Source of the DNA: Phlebopus portentosus
Taxonomy: Eukaryota; Basidiomycota; Agaricomycetes; Boletales; Boletinellaceae
DNA: 64,000 nucleotides
Assembly: GCA_037892935.1 (NCBI GenBank)
Contig: JAYXKI010000001.1
Span: 1,302,001 to 1,366,000 of the forward strand
Direction of reading: 5' to 3'
Shown: piece after piece, positions 1-11,542 of the stretch
Layout: each line of letters opens with the position of its first letter
Numbering within the stretch: position 1 is the stretch's first letter
Translations under genes and position numbers: made by a program
The notes under the pieces: generated by a model
The model's input: the letters and a program-made list of their open reading frames with translations, nothing else
Databases searched by the model: none
What the model was told of the DNA's origin: nothing

Positions 1-1786
1 GAGGTTTGGAAATTCACTCATCTTCAACGAGTTAGTTTTAACGCGAAACAGGTCCTCCTAGCGAAACATACTTAAAGTGTTTGGAAGAATGTCAAACGAT
101 TTCATGTGCTACGCTTTTCGCTCCTGTCACAAGACAAGAGGCTGTCCAAGCTATGAGTGAGTCCCGTAGGAGCAAACCTCGCAAGGTTGCTGTCTGACGC
201 GGACCGATGCTAGTTCTCGTTTCAGGATGGTCCGATAACGGATGGCTCAGTGGTGGACATGCCGTACGAATGGCGGCTGAGTTGTGTAAGCTATTATCCG
301 TCTGGTTACTTTGGCACCATTTGACTATGTTCGTCTCTTTAGCAATGCATCAGGCTTGGCCAAGACTCAGAAAGCGAATTGAAACTGGGAAGGCTACATC
401 CTCACCTGACGATAGAAGACTTATTGTAGCCTCTCGTATATGGTTCTGCTTGTATCTTTTTGAACATCAGTAAGTGCGTTCCAACTGTTTTTTGTCCTTG
501 CTTACCAATAGAGTTAAGGATGTCCTATGGTACCGGACGACCGGCAATCCTGAAGGATGACGATAGCATTTGGGGCTCTCGCTTACTATTGAAGCACCCT
601 CTTGCGATTCAGGATGACATGCGCTTATGCTCGACTCTCGAGCTCATGGCTATTCGGGAGCGAATTCACAACAAATTATCGCCCGATCAGCCTGTCAATG
701 AGCAGACTTTTGAAGTTCTCCGTGAAGCCGACGCAGAATTCCGGAACTGGTTTAACACCTGGGATTCCGCCTTCTCTCAGAAATACGAGGATGCTGGTGA
801 GTTACTTTGAGGTATTCGCTAAACTTATTTTGGCTGACGTTGATGCGTAAAATGCGGGAACAGCCTTCTATCGTCAGAGTTTACAAATCCAACAGCTCTT
901 AGCCGAGCTATTCCATAATGCTTACGCTCTGCGTGAAATCGAAGGTCCGGAGGATGTTGAACATATACACCCTTACCTCAAGCAGCTCGCACAGAAGTCG
1001 CTAGCTGTTGCGCAACAAGCCTTGATTATCACTGTCAGCTCCAGTTCCTACAGAGAAGGTCTAAAATATGGTGAGCTTGCAGTCTCTTATTTGCGATACC
1101 TCTAAGTGCCATTTTCTAGCTGTTCACTATACTCATGCGACCGCTACTTTCACGGCTTCTTTCTTACTTCGTCTTGCTAGATTATTGTAAGTGTATGAAG
1201 TAATGTCAAGATGCCAACTCACATCTTTCATCTGTAGCCCGGACCAGTGTGATATTGATCATATCCATGACCTGGTTCAGCGACTCATTGATGTCCTTTC
1301 TGAAAGTTCGTGAAAAGTATCGGTCTTTTCTTTTCTAATTTAATAATTTTTTTCTCAGTTCCTGCACGTCGTTACGCGAATACACTGACACTTATGTTGA
1401 AGAAGTCCAAGAAACGAAAGACGAGTCGTTCTCCGACACTCCCGCGCCAAACCTCTAATGTTGCAGGTCCCTCTGTTCCGGTCGACCGACCGCATTCCCA
1501 AGGACTCACGACCCCGGTCTCACCTACGTTCGACCGCAACTATGCCCAGCATGGATCCATGCACAGCGCGCATATACCAGTCAATATCCAGCCACAATTG
1601 AATGCTGATGCCGCCAATCTTGATCAGATTTGGCGTGGTTTCGAAGGCACAGCAAATGAGCAGCTGCCCGTGTGGCTGTCCGACAATCTCGGCGGCAATT
1701 CCCTTTCGCAACTGGGCCTCGAAGCTTTCATGATGCCGCCCGAATACGATCAGCGCACCGTTTACCCGCCACCGCAGATATGGTAA
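1..1786 (+). CDS. Zn2Cys6-type fungal transcription factor, 3' part
   Basis: This is the C-terminal part of a fungal-specific transcription factor; the start and any DNA-binding zinc cluster lie before the window. Exons joined by eye read GHAVRMAAELSMHQAWPRL, then RIWFCLYLFEHQ|LRMSYGTGRPAILKDD, the signature helices of the fungal_trans regulatory domain. A later exon reads VHYTHATATFTASFLLRLAR, and the last exon (about 1357-1786) ends in a basic KKSKKRK stretch and a Ser/Pro/Gln-rich tail with stop at 1784-1786. At least six short introns interrupt it, for example about 287-340 and 471-511. It should act in the nucleus as a pathway regulator, but the target genes cannot be read from this fragment. 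The family call is firm; the exact orthologue (PrtT-like and others were considered) is not. Confidence 0.8.
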
Positions 1787-2056
1787 TGTAGAAGGAGTTT
1801 TGGTGAATACTCAAATCAAATCGTGGACGTTAGACGAATCAATGTGTATGCAGCCCTTGTCTGCTCCTTCCGTGTTGTCCTTGATTACTCTGGCATGCTT
1901 TTACGTGGTTTTTCTCATTTGTACCGGTTGGAAAATTCGTACCCGTTCATGTATACCTAGCGTTTGTGGAATTTGATGATGTTTGAATTTTGGTCCCAAT
2001 TTTTTTGGCTGTTGTTAGTATCAGTTTCTCACGCCTTGAAGGCGTTGGTGCGTGCA

Positions 2057-5000
2057 ATGAACCAGGACGCGTCAAAGGCGTTCCTTCTGTCCACTATCTC
2101 GCGCGACATGTCGGATGCTTCTGACGACCCCGCTTTACTGTTCACGCCAGTCCAAAGCGCATCCAAGGTAGAGAATGCAGACGACGTCATGCCATCTTCT
2201 TTGACTCTAGACACGCCGACGCGTCCAGGGAGCCCAAATGTGCCAAAGGACGTGTCGGAGACGCGTGTTTACGTGGAAGTGCCAAAGAAAACCGCGGCTG
2301 AGTTGGCCAAATTTCAACCCGCGAAAGATGTGATTGGTGACTCTGGTTTCGACGCGGAAGGAACGTCGAAGATCGAAGAGATAGAAGGAGAGTACACTTT
2401 GGGAGGTAAGCGTTTCCTTTTTGCGCGTTATGGGGACGGCGTTATTCGTCGGGTGAGTCATGCAGTTTGGCAAGTACAACAGCATCTCATTGTTCCTTTA
2501 GAAAGAAGATTGGGAATTCAGGACCAGTCATCCGGAGCTCTATGACGATTATAGTACGTATATCATGATATTCTCTGGAATAGTTCTGGTTTTGAATACT
2601 TTCATGCCTTTTTCGTAGTGAAAAGGAGAGAGGACGGAAATGTACCGAATTTCGATCCATCCTCCGTCCGCGTGCACCCGAAACATCGTATTCAGCTCGT
2701 GCTTAACGTGCCTAAACGCAAACCTGGTCCCGTCGTGGACACGGACTATGTTAGCGACTCCGATTCCTCGGATGAGACCGAGGAGGGGGTAGAAAGTGAT
2801 GATTACGAAGACACATACCTACGCCGCAGCACCAGAGCGTCTAGGCACCAGACGAGTAAGCAAGTAAGGGCGCTTCCGTACAGCCCAAGGAAGACTCGGT
2901 CAAGAGGTCGCCAAACCAGTCCCATTGGTGTCGACGATGACTCGGAGTCAGAGCAGAGTCTTCCACGCCGTCGAAGCTCTCGGAACGCGAAGAAGTCGTA
3001 TGCAATTAACGAGGAAAGTGACTATCAGAGTGATGGAGTGGAGGAGTCGAGTGACTACCAAGAAAGTCGCTCCCGCCGCAGATCGAAGCAGCCTACAAAG
3101 CGGAAGGGCCCGAAACCTGCCTACGGACGCATTCGTAAAGTTGAAGACCTGTATGACTCAGATCCAGAGACTGCTCCTCTTCGAGGCCATCGCGAGGAAT
3201 GCGAGAAATGCCGTCGGGCTCCTTCCCATATTCTCTTGAAGAGGCTGAGCAAGAGGACCAAGCGCAAGAAGAAACGCGATGATGACCTTTCTGAGGACGA
3301 GGAAGAACTGGCAAATAGACTTGGTGGCTGGGTTAGATGGTGAGAATCAGATCTCTTTCCCGTGCTGATCTAACACATCCTGTCAGTCTCAAATGCTGCG
3401 TTGCAGCTCACTGGAATTGCCTCTCGCGTATTCAGCAGCAAGAGATTTTGAAAGCAGCTCGAGTGAAGGCTGAAGTAGAAAAGGTGGAAGGTAGCGGCAT
3501 TGAGACAAAGATGAAGGATCTTGATGTAACCGAGACTACGGAGTTCATCTGCGGTTCTTGCTCGAAGGGAGGAACATGCATGGTTTGCCACGAGGTCGCC
3601 GTAGAACCAGAGCAGAAGACCTCCCTGCTTGTATCAGGCTCCCCACCAGATGCAGGAAAGACTACCGAGGATACAACTGGCAAAGACGAACCTGCAGAGC
3701 CGAAAAATCTCCTAGCCGAAGTAGAGCCTGGTCATGAGCTTCTGTTCCGTTGCAATACTTGCAAGCGACTGGCTCATTATGCTCATCTTCCTGTTGAGGA
3801 CGAGGACCTCTCGCCGGTGGAAATAGCTCGATTTTATCAGAAAGATAACAACTGGCAGTGCGATGATTGTGCTTCATACATATTCCGCCTCGACAAAATC
3901 ATTGCTTGGCGGCCGTTTCCTGCAAACGCAAGCGATAAGTACATGTCTTCTCCGGAAGATGCGAATTATAAGGAGAACTTGCCGCGCGAATACCTCGTCA
4001 AGTGGATCGATCGAAGTTATCGACGTGTCGAATGGGTTCCTCACATGTGGCTTGTTGCGACACATTATGCCAAATTGAAGAACTTTTATTCAAGCGGACC
4101 AAGGCTACCTTTACTGAATGGTGCTGAAGTCGCGACCTCTGTGCCTGCTATTAAAGAGAATACGAATGATCTGGCTCTAGCCACCACAGAAGATGAGAAA
4201 TCACGCGCTACATCAGCCGACATCGAGCATACCCTCGCCGAAACGGATGTTCCACCGCCGCCGATGCTGGACGCTGAGTCAAGAATTCCTCCGCGTTGGA
4301 AAATCATTGATCGCGTCCTGGACGTGTTAATTTGGGCTCCTCGAAAGCTGAAAGGACGGCCTCCGAAAAAGTCGAAGTCCAAACAAAGGATTGAAGATCA
4401 CGACAGCGAAACTGAAGCTTCTCCAGAAGCCCGCGAAGAGTTTGACAGAGCGTTAGATTTCGGTGATCAACCAAGTGCCGATGTCACGGAGACCATCGAG
4501 GAGTTTGAAAGGCGTACTGGTGTAGAGATTGGAGAAGAGCACATCGGTCGAGTGATCTGGGCATTCTTGAAATGGGATGATCTTTTATACGAAGAGGGTG
4601 AGTTGTCCCCTTCCCTACTTTCTTCTGCCATGTGTCACATTACCTCCGTCAGCAACATGGGATTCTCCGCCCCGACCAGGTTCCCCTGGTTATGCTCAAT
4701 TCGAACATGCATTCAGGTATTTCCTGGAGTCCCGGAAAGTCTTTGTTAGGAAGAAGACTACCTCAGAGATAGCGAAGTTTGAAGATCGGAAGAACTGGAA
4801 TGTCGCGAAGCTCGGAGTTCCTGAAGACAGTTCATATAATATAGGCCAAGCGGAGCACTTCAAGCTCATGCCTTTCCAGGTAAGGGATTATACGTAATGT
4901 AAAATGAAAGGCAGAACTTACCATTAGTGAAGGTGGAAGGTGTAAATTGGCTTTGTAGAAATTGGTTTCGCCATCAGCATTGTATACTTGCGGACGAAAT

Positions 5001-8000
5001 GGGATTGGTTCGATGCCGATATCCCTTACTGCCAGAGTCATTGCTAACTCATTCGCCCAGGGAAAGACAGTTCAAATCATTACCTTCTTGGGCCTGCTTC
5101 ACGCCAGGATTGGTGCTTTTCCGTGTCTAGTCATTGTACCTAATTCAACAATTACCAACTGGGTACGTGAGTTTGCTCGATGGGCCCCTGAGCTCCGGGT
5201 GGTTCCATTTTATGGCGAACAAAAATCCCGAGAGATTATCAAGCAATATGAACTGGAGCACCCTGTAATTACCCCAGGGACTACAGGCGCCAAGTATCAT
5301 ATTCTCGTAACAACGTACGAGGCAGTGACTAAGGCGAAAGATTTCAACGCTGTGTTCAAGAAGAACCCACGATGGGAAGTCCTTGTTGTAGATGAAGGAC
5401 AAAGACGTACGTTTGAGAACCCGGATTTTTTGCGTTTACTCATGGCCCTTCAGTGAAGAGCGATTCGTCCTTACTCTTCAGAAAATTGAACGAGCTCAAT
5501 TCTGGGCATCGTGTAATTATGACAGGAGTGAGTCATTGCTGCATGTCGTAACGAACGCAACTTGCTTATCGTTCTAACAGACTCCTCTCAATAACAATAT
5601 CCGTGAACTATTCAATCTGATGAACTTCTTGGATCCGGACAAATGGAATGATCTCGAAGCACTGACAAAGGAGTTTGAGGAGCTAGACGAGGAGCGTGTG
5701 AAGGAACTCCACGAACGACTTCGGCCCTATTTCTTGCGACGTGTGAAGGCTGAAGTTCTGGATCTGCCCGCAAAGGTATGCACAGCATAGAACCGCAGAT
5801 ATCAACTGATATTTTTGGATTTAAAGAACGAAGTCATTGTGCCAGTTTCAATGGCGCCTCTTCAAAGGGAGATCTACAAGTCCATACTGAGTAGGTTGAG
5901 GCGACGCTTTGATTTTGCAATTGTTGATTAAGTTGGTTCAAGGCAAGAACTTAGCAGTGCTAAGTAGCTTAAGAGGGATCGCGTCCACCAAGCTGAACAA
6001 ATCAGCAGCCAAAGCCTCAAATCTAAAGAACATGCTCATGCAGCTTCGCAAGTGAGACTTCTTGACCTTTTCCTACCATCCTATTGATCATATGCTGAAT
6101 CCTCAAATAAGGTGTCTACAGCATCCATACCTTGTGGCGGATGATATCGAACCAAAGGGACTTTCACCGATGGAGGCGCACCTGAAGCTGATCGATGCTA
6201 GCGGAAAATTACGGTTGTTGAAGATGCTCCTTCCGAAGTTAAAAGCCCGGGGTCATCGAGTACTGCTGTTCAGTCAGGTATGTGATTACTTCTCGTGCTT
6301 GACGCATACTTACAACTCGGGTAGTTCGTCATCGGTCTGAACATAATGTAAGTATTTCGTTTGAGCTATGGCCCTCTCTGATACTTGCAAATAGCGAGGA
6401 TTTTCTGCAAGGAGAGGGGTACAAATTTCTGCGTCTGGTGAGTTAATCCGATCGACTCAAACGTGCTTACTGACTTGCATTGCTCGTTAGGACGGCAACA
6501 CCAAGCAAGCGGACCGGCAGAAGGACATGGATGAGTTCAACAAGGATGATTCTGACATCTTCATATACATACTGTCTACGCGAGCTGGTGGTGTTGGGAT
6601 AAACTTGTGGAGTGCAGACACTGTGATCGTCTTCGACCCGGATTTCAATCCGCATCAGGTACGTTTACTATTTTTTGACCGCTGCAGTGACTGACTTGCT
6701 TTCAGGATCTTCAAGTTGGTCTCACCAATCTCTTCTTCCACGCAGCTCGACTAATTGATTGATGCAGGCAATCGCTAGAGCGCATAGATATGGCCAGAAG
6801 AAAACTTGTCTGGTCTTTAAATTGATGACGAAAAACTCCGCAGAAGGTAATTCTCTGCGGACTTAATAAGATCAACGGTTACTTACCGATCTGAACAGAG
6901 AAAATCATCCAGACAGGAAAGAAGAAACTTGTCCTTGACCATCTCATAGTGCAGAAGATGGATGATGATGAAGATTCCAGTGAAGTGCAGTCCATCCTCA
7001 TGTTTGGAGCGAAAGCGCTTTTTGATGATGGAGAAGCTGAGGCGAATAAGGATATAACATGTGAGCATGTCGCTCACTACTTTGGGGCGCCTTTATAATT
7101 TTCTTTATAGACTCCGAGAACGACGTCGAGACTCTTATTGAGAAGATCGAGACTGAAGAAACGAAGGAATCGGCGGAGTCCTCGAACAATGCGTTTTCGT
7201 TCGCCAAAGTCTGGTCCGCGCAAAAAGATGATCTTGATGAGCTTCCTGACGCGGTTGAGGATGAAGCTCAGGGTGACTCCTGGGCGCAAACGCTTCAGAA
7301 AATTGCTCTGGAACGGCAAGGGGGTGAAGATCGGGAACAGACTGGACGTGGCGCCCGACGAAAAGCTGCTTTGGCAACGGTAAGAATTCACAATTGGAAC
7401 ATGAGGACACCGCTCTTCATGTTGTTCAACAGAAAAGATATTTCGAAGATTTGAATGAAGCAGCGAGTCCCGACAGAATTACAGGAAAGGGTAAGAAGAG
7501 GCGGAAATCTGCACCTTCCGATAGTTCGGACGACGAGTACAATCTTCCTCGAACAAGAGAAGCGAGCGTATCCTCTTCAACCTCGACCAATGCAACTGTC
7601 TTTGACGACGGGGTTAAGAGACGTAAGTTAGATGTGGATGAAGCAATTCCTCATGTCCCAAAACCTCGTCCTGCTACTGCTTCTGTTACTGCTTCTGCTT
7701 CTGGTCATTTCAGGCCTCTATCACCGATTATGAATCTCGCCAATGTGGAGTGGTGCGGACTTTGTCTAACCAATCACGGTCCAGGACAATGTTACATGAC
7801 CGACAGCTCCCATAATTTGGCTGAATACCGACAACAGTTGATCTATTCTGAGGAAGAATCATACGGGGATAGGGTGAGAAACAAATCTGGCCCATCAGGA
7901 GGAATTGATTGCTAATAACCTCGAAAAGCTACAGGCCATCCGTGCGATCGATGAAACGTTATCGCAACGGGGCGCGCTTCGTCTAATTGCCGGGCAGCCC

Positions 8001-8538
8001 GCCAAACCACGAGGGAAGCATGTTGATCAGCCATCTAACGGGGTAAAGAGCGCAAGTAGTTCATTGTCGAGTCGCAATCGACACAGTTTCAATGGACATA
8101 CTTCTAAAGAAGGCGGTGGATACAAGCAAGTCAAATCTCATGAAATTAAATTATCTGAGAACCTGCTGGAGCCCGTGATTGGCGCGCAGAAGTCGTCCTT
8201 GACGCCCTTTCCCGCACTGAAGCGTGATGCATCGCCTGCACCCGAGCACCCTGTCAAGAAAACAAAAGTGCGAGCATGCGACATTTGCAAGGGGCCATAC
8301 CATCTGCCTGTTCATTGCCCGACAGTTGCGAAAGGCCCGTCTAGGTTAGTAACTTGAAGATGATAATGGCGTGATGCTGACCGGCTTAAGTAGCATACTA
8401 AAGGCGATCGTTCGCTTGACGAATGAGCGGGGTAATCCAGCCACTTTGACAGCGTTACGAAGTATTCTGCGGAAACAAAGAAAAGCATTGGAGACGAGCG
8501 GGCACAACGTGTCTCAACAGTCAAGTTCTGCGCCTTGA
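2057..8538 (+). CDS. Mit1/CHD-type SNF2 chromatin remodeler
   Basis: A large ATP-dependent nucleosome remodeler of roughly 1,900 residues with about 14 introns. Order of domains: an N-terminal region ([17 protein letters not shown]), an acidic/basic disordered stretch, a PHD-like cysteine cluster ([48 protein letters not shown]), two chromo-like segments ([33 protein letters not shown]), the SNF2 ATPase (LADEMG|LGKT split by an intron near 5010-5060; motif II DEGQ) and helicase C ([21 protein letters not shown]). The C-terminus has two CCHC zinc knuckles ([27 protein letters not shown]). This layout and the DEGQ motif II resemble fission yeast Mit1, the SHREC heterochromatin remodeler, more than Chd1; that assignment is inference. 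The start is uncertain: ATGs at 2057 and 2108 are in frame. Confidence 0.88.
6706..6714 (+). other. 9-nt micro-exon in the remodeler
   Basis: Splicing 6659-6705 and 6715-6767 leaves a 9-nt exon encoding Asp-Leu-Gln. It restores the family motif [17 protein letters not shown] in helicase motif V-VI. Both flanking introns are GT-AG and about 50 bp long; the second has a CTAAT branch-like site. Confidence 0.8.
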
Positions 8539-8831
8539 TTATATTCACTATTCTTGATTTGTTGATCGAACAGCTTGATTTTTTACACAAGATGTTGTAA
8601 AATTTCTCTAGCATTTCATTTAATCGAAAATTGTATATTCTTCTAGATAATCGTAGATTATACCTTGATGTTCAAAGTTCTGCTAGACAGCGTAGCTGAC
8701 TTGTGAATAGTGAAATCTACTAAATTTTTCGCCGTTCAGTTGCACGTGCGTGCAATGATCGGGTATACCCGACTTCCCGACGACATGCGACTTTGTTCCT
8801 TTTCTTTACTACACGATTGCTCCGTGACGAC

Positions 8832-10149
8832 ATGGCGGGAGCCGCACAAAAGACCGTTGCGCGGTCGACGGCAACGAAAATTTTCATCACTTCGCGTTCC
8901 ACCACTGACTTCCGCCATCTTTTGTCAGTGCCAAAACCGCGTCGTGGTCAACAGCGTTCACCTCTGGAGAAGTGGAGGGAGCCGGTTTTGCCCAAGGACA
9001 GAATCAAATGGTGGAATATCGTACCAGGAGATCAGGTTCGTGTGATGGCGGAAAAAGAAGGCACTATAAGGGAGGTGAAGGGAATCAACAAATACAATAA
9101 CCGCGTGTACATCGAGGGTGACAAGAAGGTTGAGGCCTTCCATACACACTATTTTTACGCGTCGTTCACACTTGACTTAGAGAAGTGACTTCGACGACAC
9201 AGATGTGAGAAGCGTCTACCAAGTTCGAAACCCATACAAGAACGTGCATTATTCGGGTCTCCAACTGTACTTAGGAAACTATGATTTTCCTCCCCTGCCA
9301 GGCTCGACAGAACCGCGAAATCTTCCGTATGTAAACAATTTCTTCTAATTGTACTGACTTACACGGGATATCAGCGTTTTTGCTAAACGGATTGGTACAT
9401 CGGAGCCAAGGTGGGAGAACGGGCGATGGGGTTGGGAGCGATTTGCTACTGCGACGACTCCACGCCTCCCTACATGGATACCTGGCACTCAGGAGAGTTT
9501 GACGATACCTTGGCCAGAACCAGAGAAACCTGTCCTTCCAAAACGTATGCAGGTGACATATATAAAAGAAACTGTTAGATTTGACATTCTTTTCTCGGCA
9601 GCTACGGACTACGACACTTCGGCAAAAGACGTCGCAGAAGTGACCTACCATCCAGCAAAATTACCTCGTCGGTGCTTTTCTCCTACTCCGCCTTTCGGCA
9701 TTGAAAGGGCAGATGTATACGATTGCATGCTGCGAAATGAAATCGAGTATTCACAGAACTTCCCAATGGAGCTGTTTCTTGCACGGGAGCTATCGAATCC
9801 TCACTCTCGAGAGAAGAAGCGACAACGTTATCTTGCGAACAAGGTACGGCAGCAGGCGCTACTGAAGGAATACATGGACGAGGAGCTCAAGAAGTCGGTT
9901 GAGGGGCGAAGCAAGCGTGAGGCTATTGCTGAAGCCACCTTCAGATGGCGTGAGCGCTTGCGTGTAGACAGGAAGCGTGAGCTAAAGAGAAGGTGGATTG
10001 CAAGAGGATTAAAGGCAAGGCTAGAGAGGAGGAGGAGACGGGCACAAGAGAAGTTGGCGCATGAGAAGAAGAAACTTAGAGAGCTGGTCTTGCGGGTAGC
10101 TCCGAACCAAATCATGCCAAAGCCTGATATGCATCACAGACGTACTTAA
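8832..10149 (+). CDS. MRPL40: Mitochondrial large-subunit ribosomal protein uL24m
   Basis: This is the mitochondrial ribosomal protein of the uL24 family (yeast Mrpl40). The KOW segment near residues 55-90 reads WWNIVPGDQVRVMAEKEGTI followed by VKGINKYNNRVYIEGDKK. A 52 bp intron (9129-9180) and a 48 bp intron (9327-9374) join KK|RSDFDDTDVRSVYQVRNPY and RNLP|VFAKRIG. A third intron at 9545-9601 is likely because it turns the frame into PK|PTDYDTSAKDVAEVTY, although the unspliced frame is also open. The C-terminal third is Arg/Lys/Glu-rich and probably forms a long helix. The start at 8832 (MAGAAQK) gives a basic, Ser/Thr-rich N-terminus suited to mitochondrial import. The 293 bp before it, after the remodeler stop, must hold the promoter. 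Confidence 0.85.
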
Positions 10150-10423
10150 TCCATACTAGTATTGTCGGTAATGGTTGACTTTCCTTTGTTGTGCGTACGA
10201 GGAAACATCTAAGATATGAAAGAAAACTTACAATAATTAACGCCTCCATGAAATTTGAAATTCACTTTGTGGGGATCACATCCTTCTTAAGCTTCGGTCA
10301 CGTGCCCAAATCGCAAGTCGCCTTTATACCTTCATGAGCTCACGCGTAGCTCCTAAATTTCGATTCAAGCGCCGTCGAGCTCCGTCAACTTCATCTCTAC
10401 TATCCTGTAGTACTTCCACCAAA

Positions 10424-11542
10424 ATGTCTACGCCTGACTTTCCGCCTTTGCCTCTGATCATTGGGGATCTGATACTGGAGACATTCTCTCATAAGTCGCT
10501 CAATCTAGGCTATGACCCAGACATTTCTACAGACAACCAGAGGCTCGCAGAACTGGGGAGAACAATGCTTGAATTTGCCGTTACTCGGTATCTCTACTCA
10601 AAACGGCCGATCGTGGCTGGCGCTGAGATCCCTGTAAGCTGTCAACTCTACCAGAGATATTTCGACCTCAGTTTTAACACCTGCGAACTTGGTCAATCAG
10701 GCAATGCGAAATGACATTCTATCCGCTGAGAATTTTGAGACTTGGGTAGCTCACTACAACCTGCGACAAAGGCTAAGGTATTCTCCTCCCCTGGATATCA
10801 CTAGCCCAGAGGTAAGCCTTTAGTCCTAGTTCTACTCCGCTTCGTTTCAGTTTATTTTGTCGTCTTCGGACTTCAAACCCCAGGAAACAAGGCACCTTTT
10901 CCAAGCTTATGTTGGTGCTGTTGTAGCACAATCCGGACCAACGATTGCCGCGAATTGGATCACTCAACTCATTGATCCCTTGGCTGAGATTCTGTCTACG
11001 CTCGATGATCAAGAAACCGTTGAACACCGAGCAGCCAAGAGGCTCCGTACTCAGCCGCCCTCGCCTGCGAGTACTCCTCCTCCTTTACCATCAGACCCCC
11101 CATCCGCAGCGACTGCGGCGCGTCCGAGTAATGAGCGTAATCTGTCAAATCACAGCGCAGCGCAAATAATTGCTTCAGCACCTTCTGTAATGCCGACAAT
11201 AGGACCCCAGATCGTCCCAAATAAGACATCTTCGGCTCAAAAAGGGGCGGGATATCTCTAGTTTTCAATCAACGATGCTCACAGCAACATCTACAAGTTG
11301 AATATCAGGCAGTCAATCATGGTAGCCCTCATGCGCCAGTATGGCTAATAAAATGCCTCGGTGCGTTTATTTTGAATACAGTATTTTCTTTATTCAGAAT
11401 TCTGTTTGCTAAGATCCATGCAGTTAATGGCATACAAAAGGGCGAAGGTCAAGGGTCAAGTAAACAAGCTGCGAAAGAGGCAGCAGCGAAGCAGGCGTAT
11501 TATTCTATGGGTTGGACTGCGTATCATGGAATGCCGAGCTGA
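10424..11542 (+). CDS. Degenerate RNase III domain plus dsRNA-binding domain protein
   Basis: The N-terminal half has the RNase III fold signature (TFSHKSLN, NQRLAELGRTMLEFAVTRYLY, then HLFQAYVGAVVAQSG). The last exon forms a double-stranded RNA-binding domain: LPVFNQRCSQQHLQVEY, NGIQKGEGQGSSKQAAKEAA, QAYYSMGW. Compared with bacterial RNase III, the residues matching Glu38, Glu41, Asp45, Asp114 and Glu117 are Gln, Ala, Arg, His and Gln, so cleavage is not expected. A Pro/Ser-rich linker of about 100 residues joins the domains. It may be a structural mitoribosomal protein of the mL44/Mrpl3 type, which also pairs a dead RNase III fold with a dsRBD, or a separate dsRNA-binding factor. An in-frame ATG at 10334 would add a basic leader, but it lies 12 bp from a TATA-like TTTATA, so 10424 is preferred. 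Confidence 0.78.

Noticed and set aside
5009..5016. GGTTCGAT resembling a tRNA B box
   Set aside because: It is the donor region of an intron in the remodeler; no A box or acceptor stem is present.
9499..9651. Separate plus-strand gene starting inside uL24m
   Set aside because: It is the third exon region of uL24m; the apparent start is a TTG and the frame continues from the upstream exon.
10334..10423. Upstream ATG giving a mitochondrial leader on the RNase III-like protein
   Set aside because: The basic leader is suggestive, but the ATG lies too close to a TATA-like element to be reached; kept only as an alternative.
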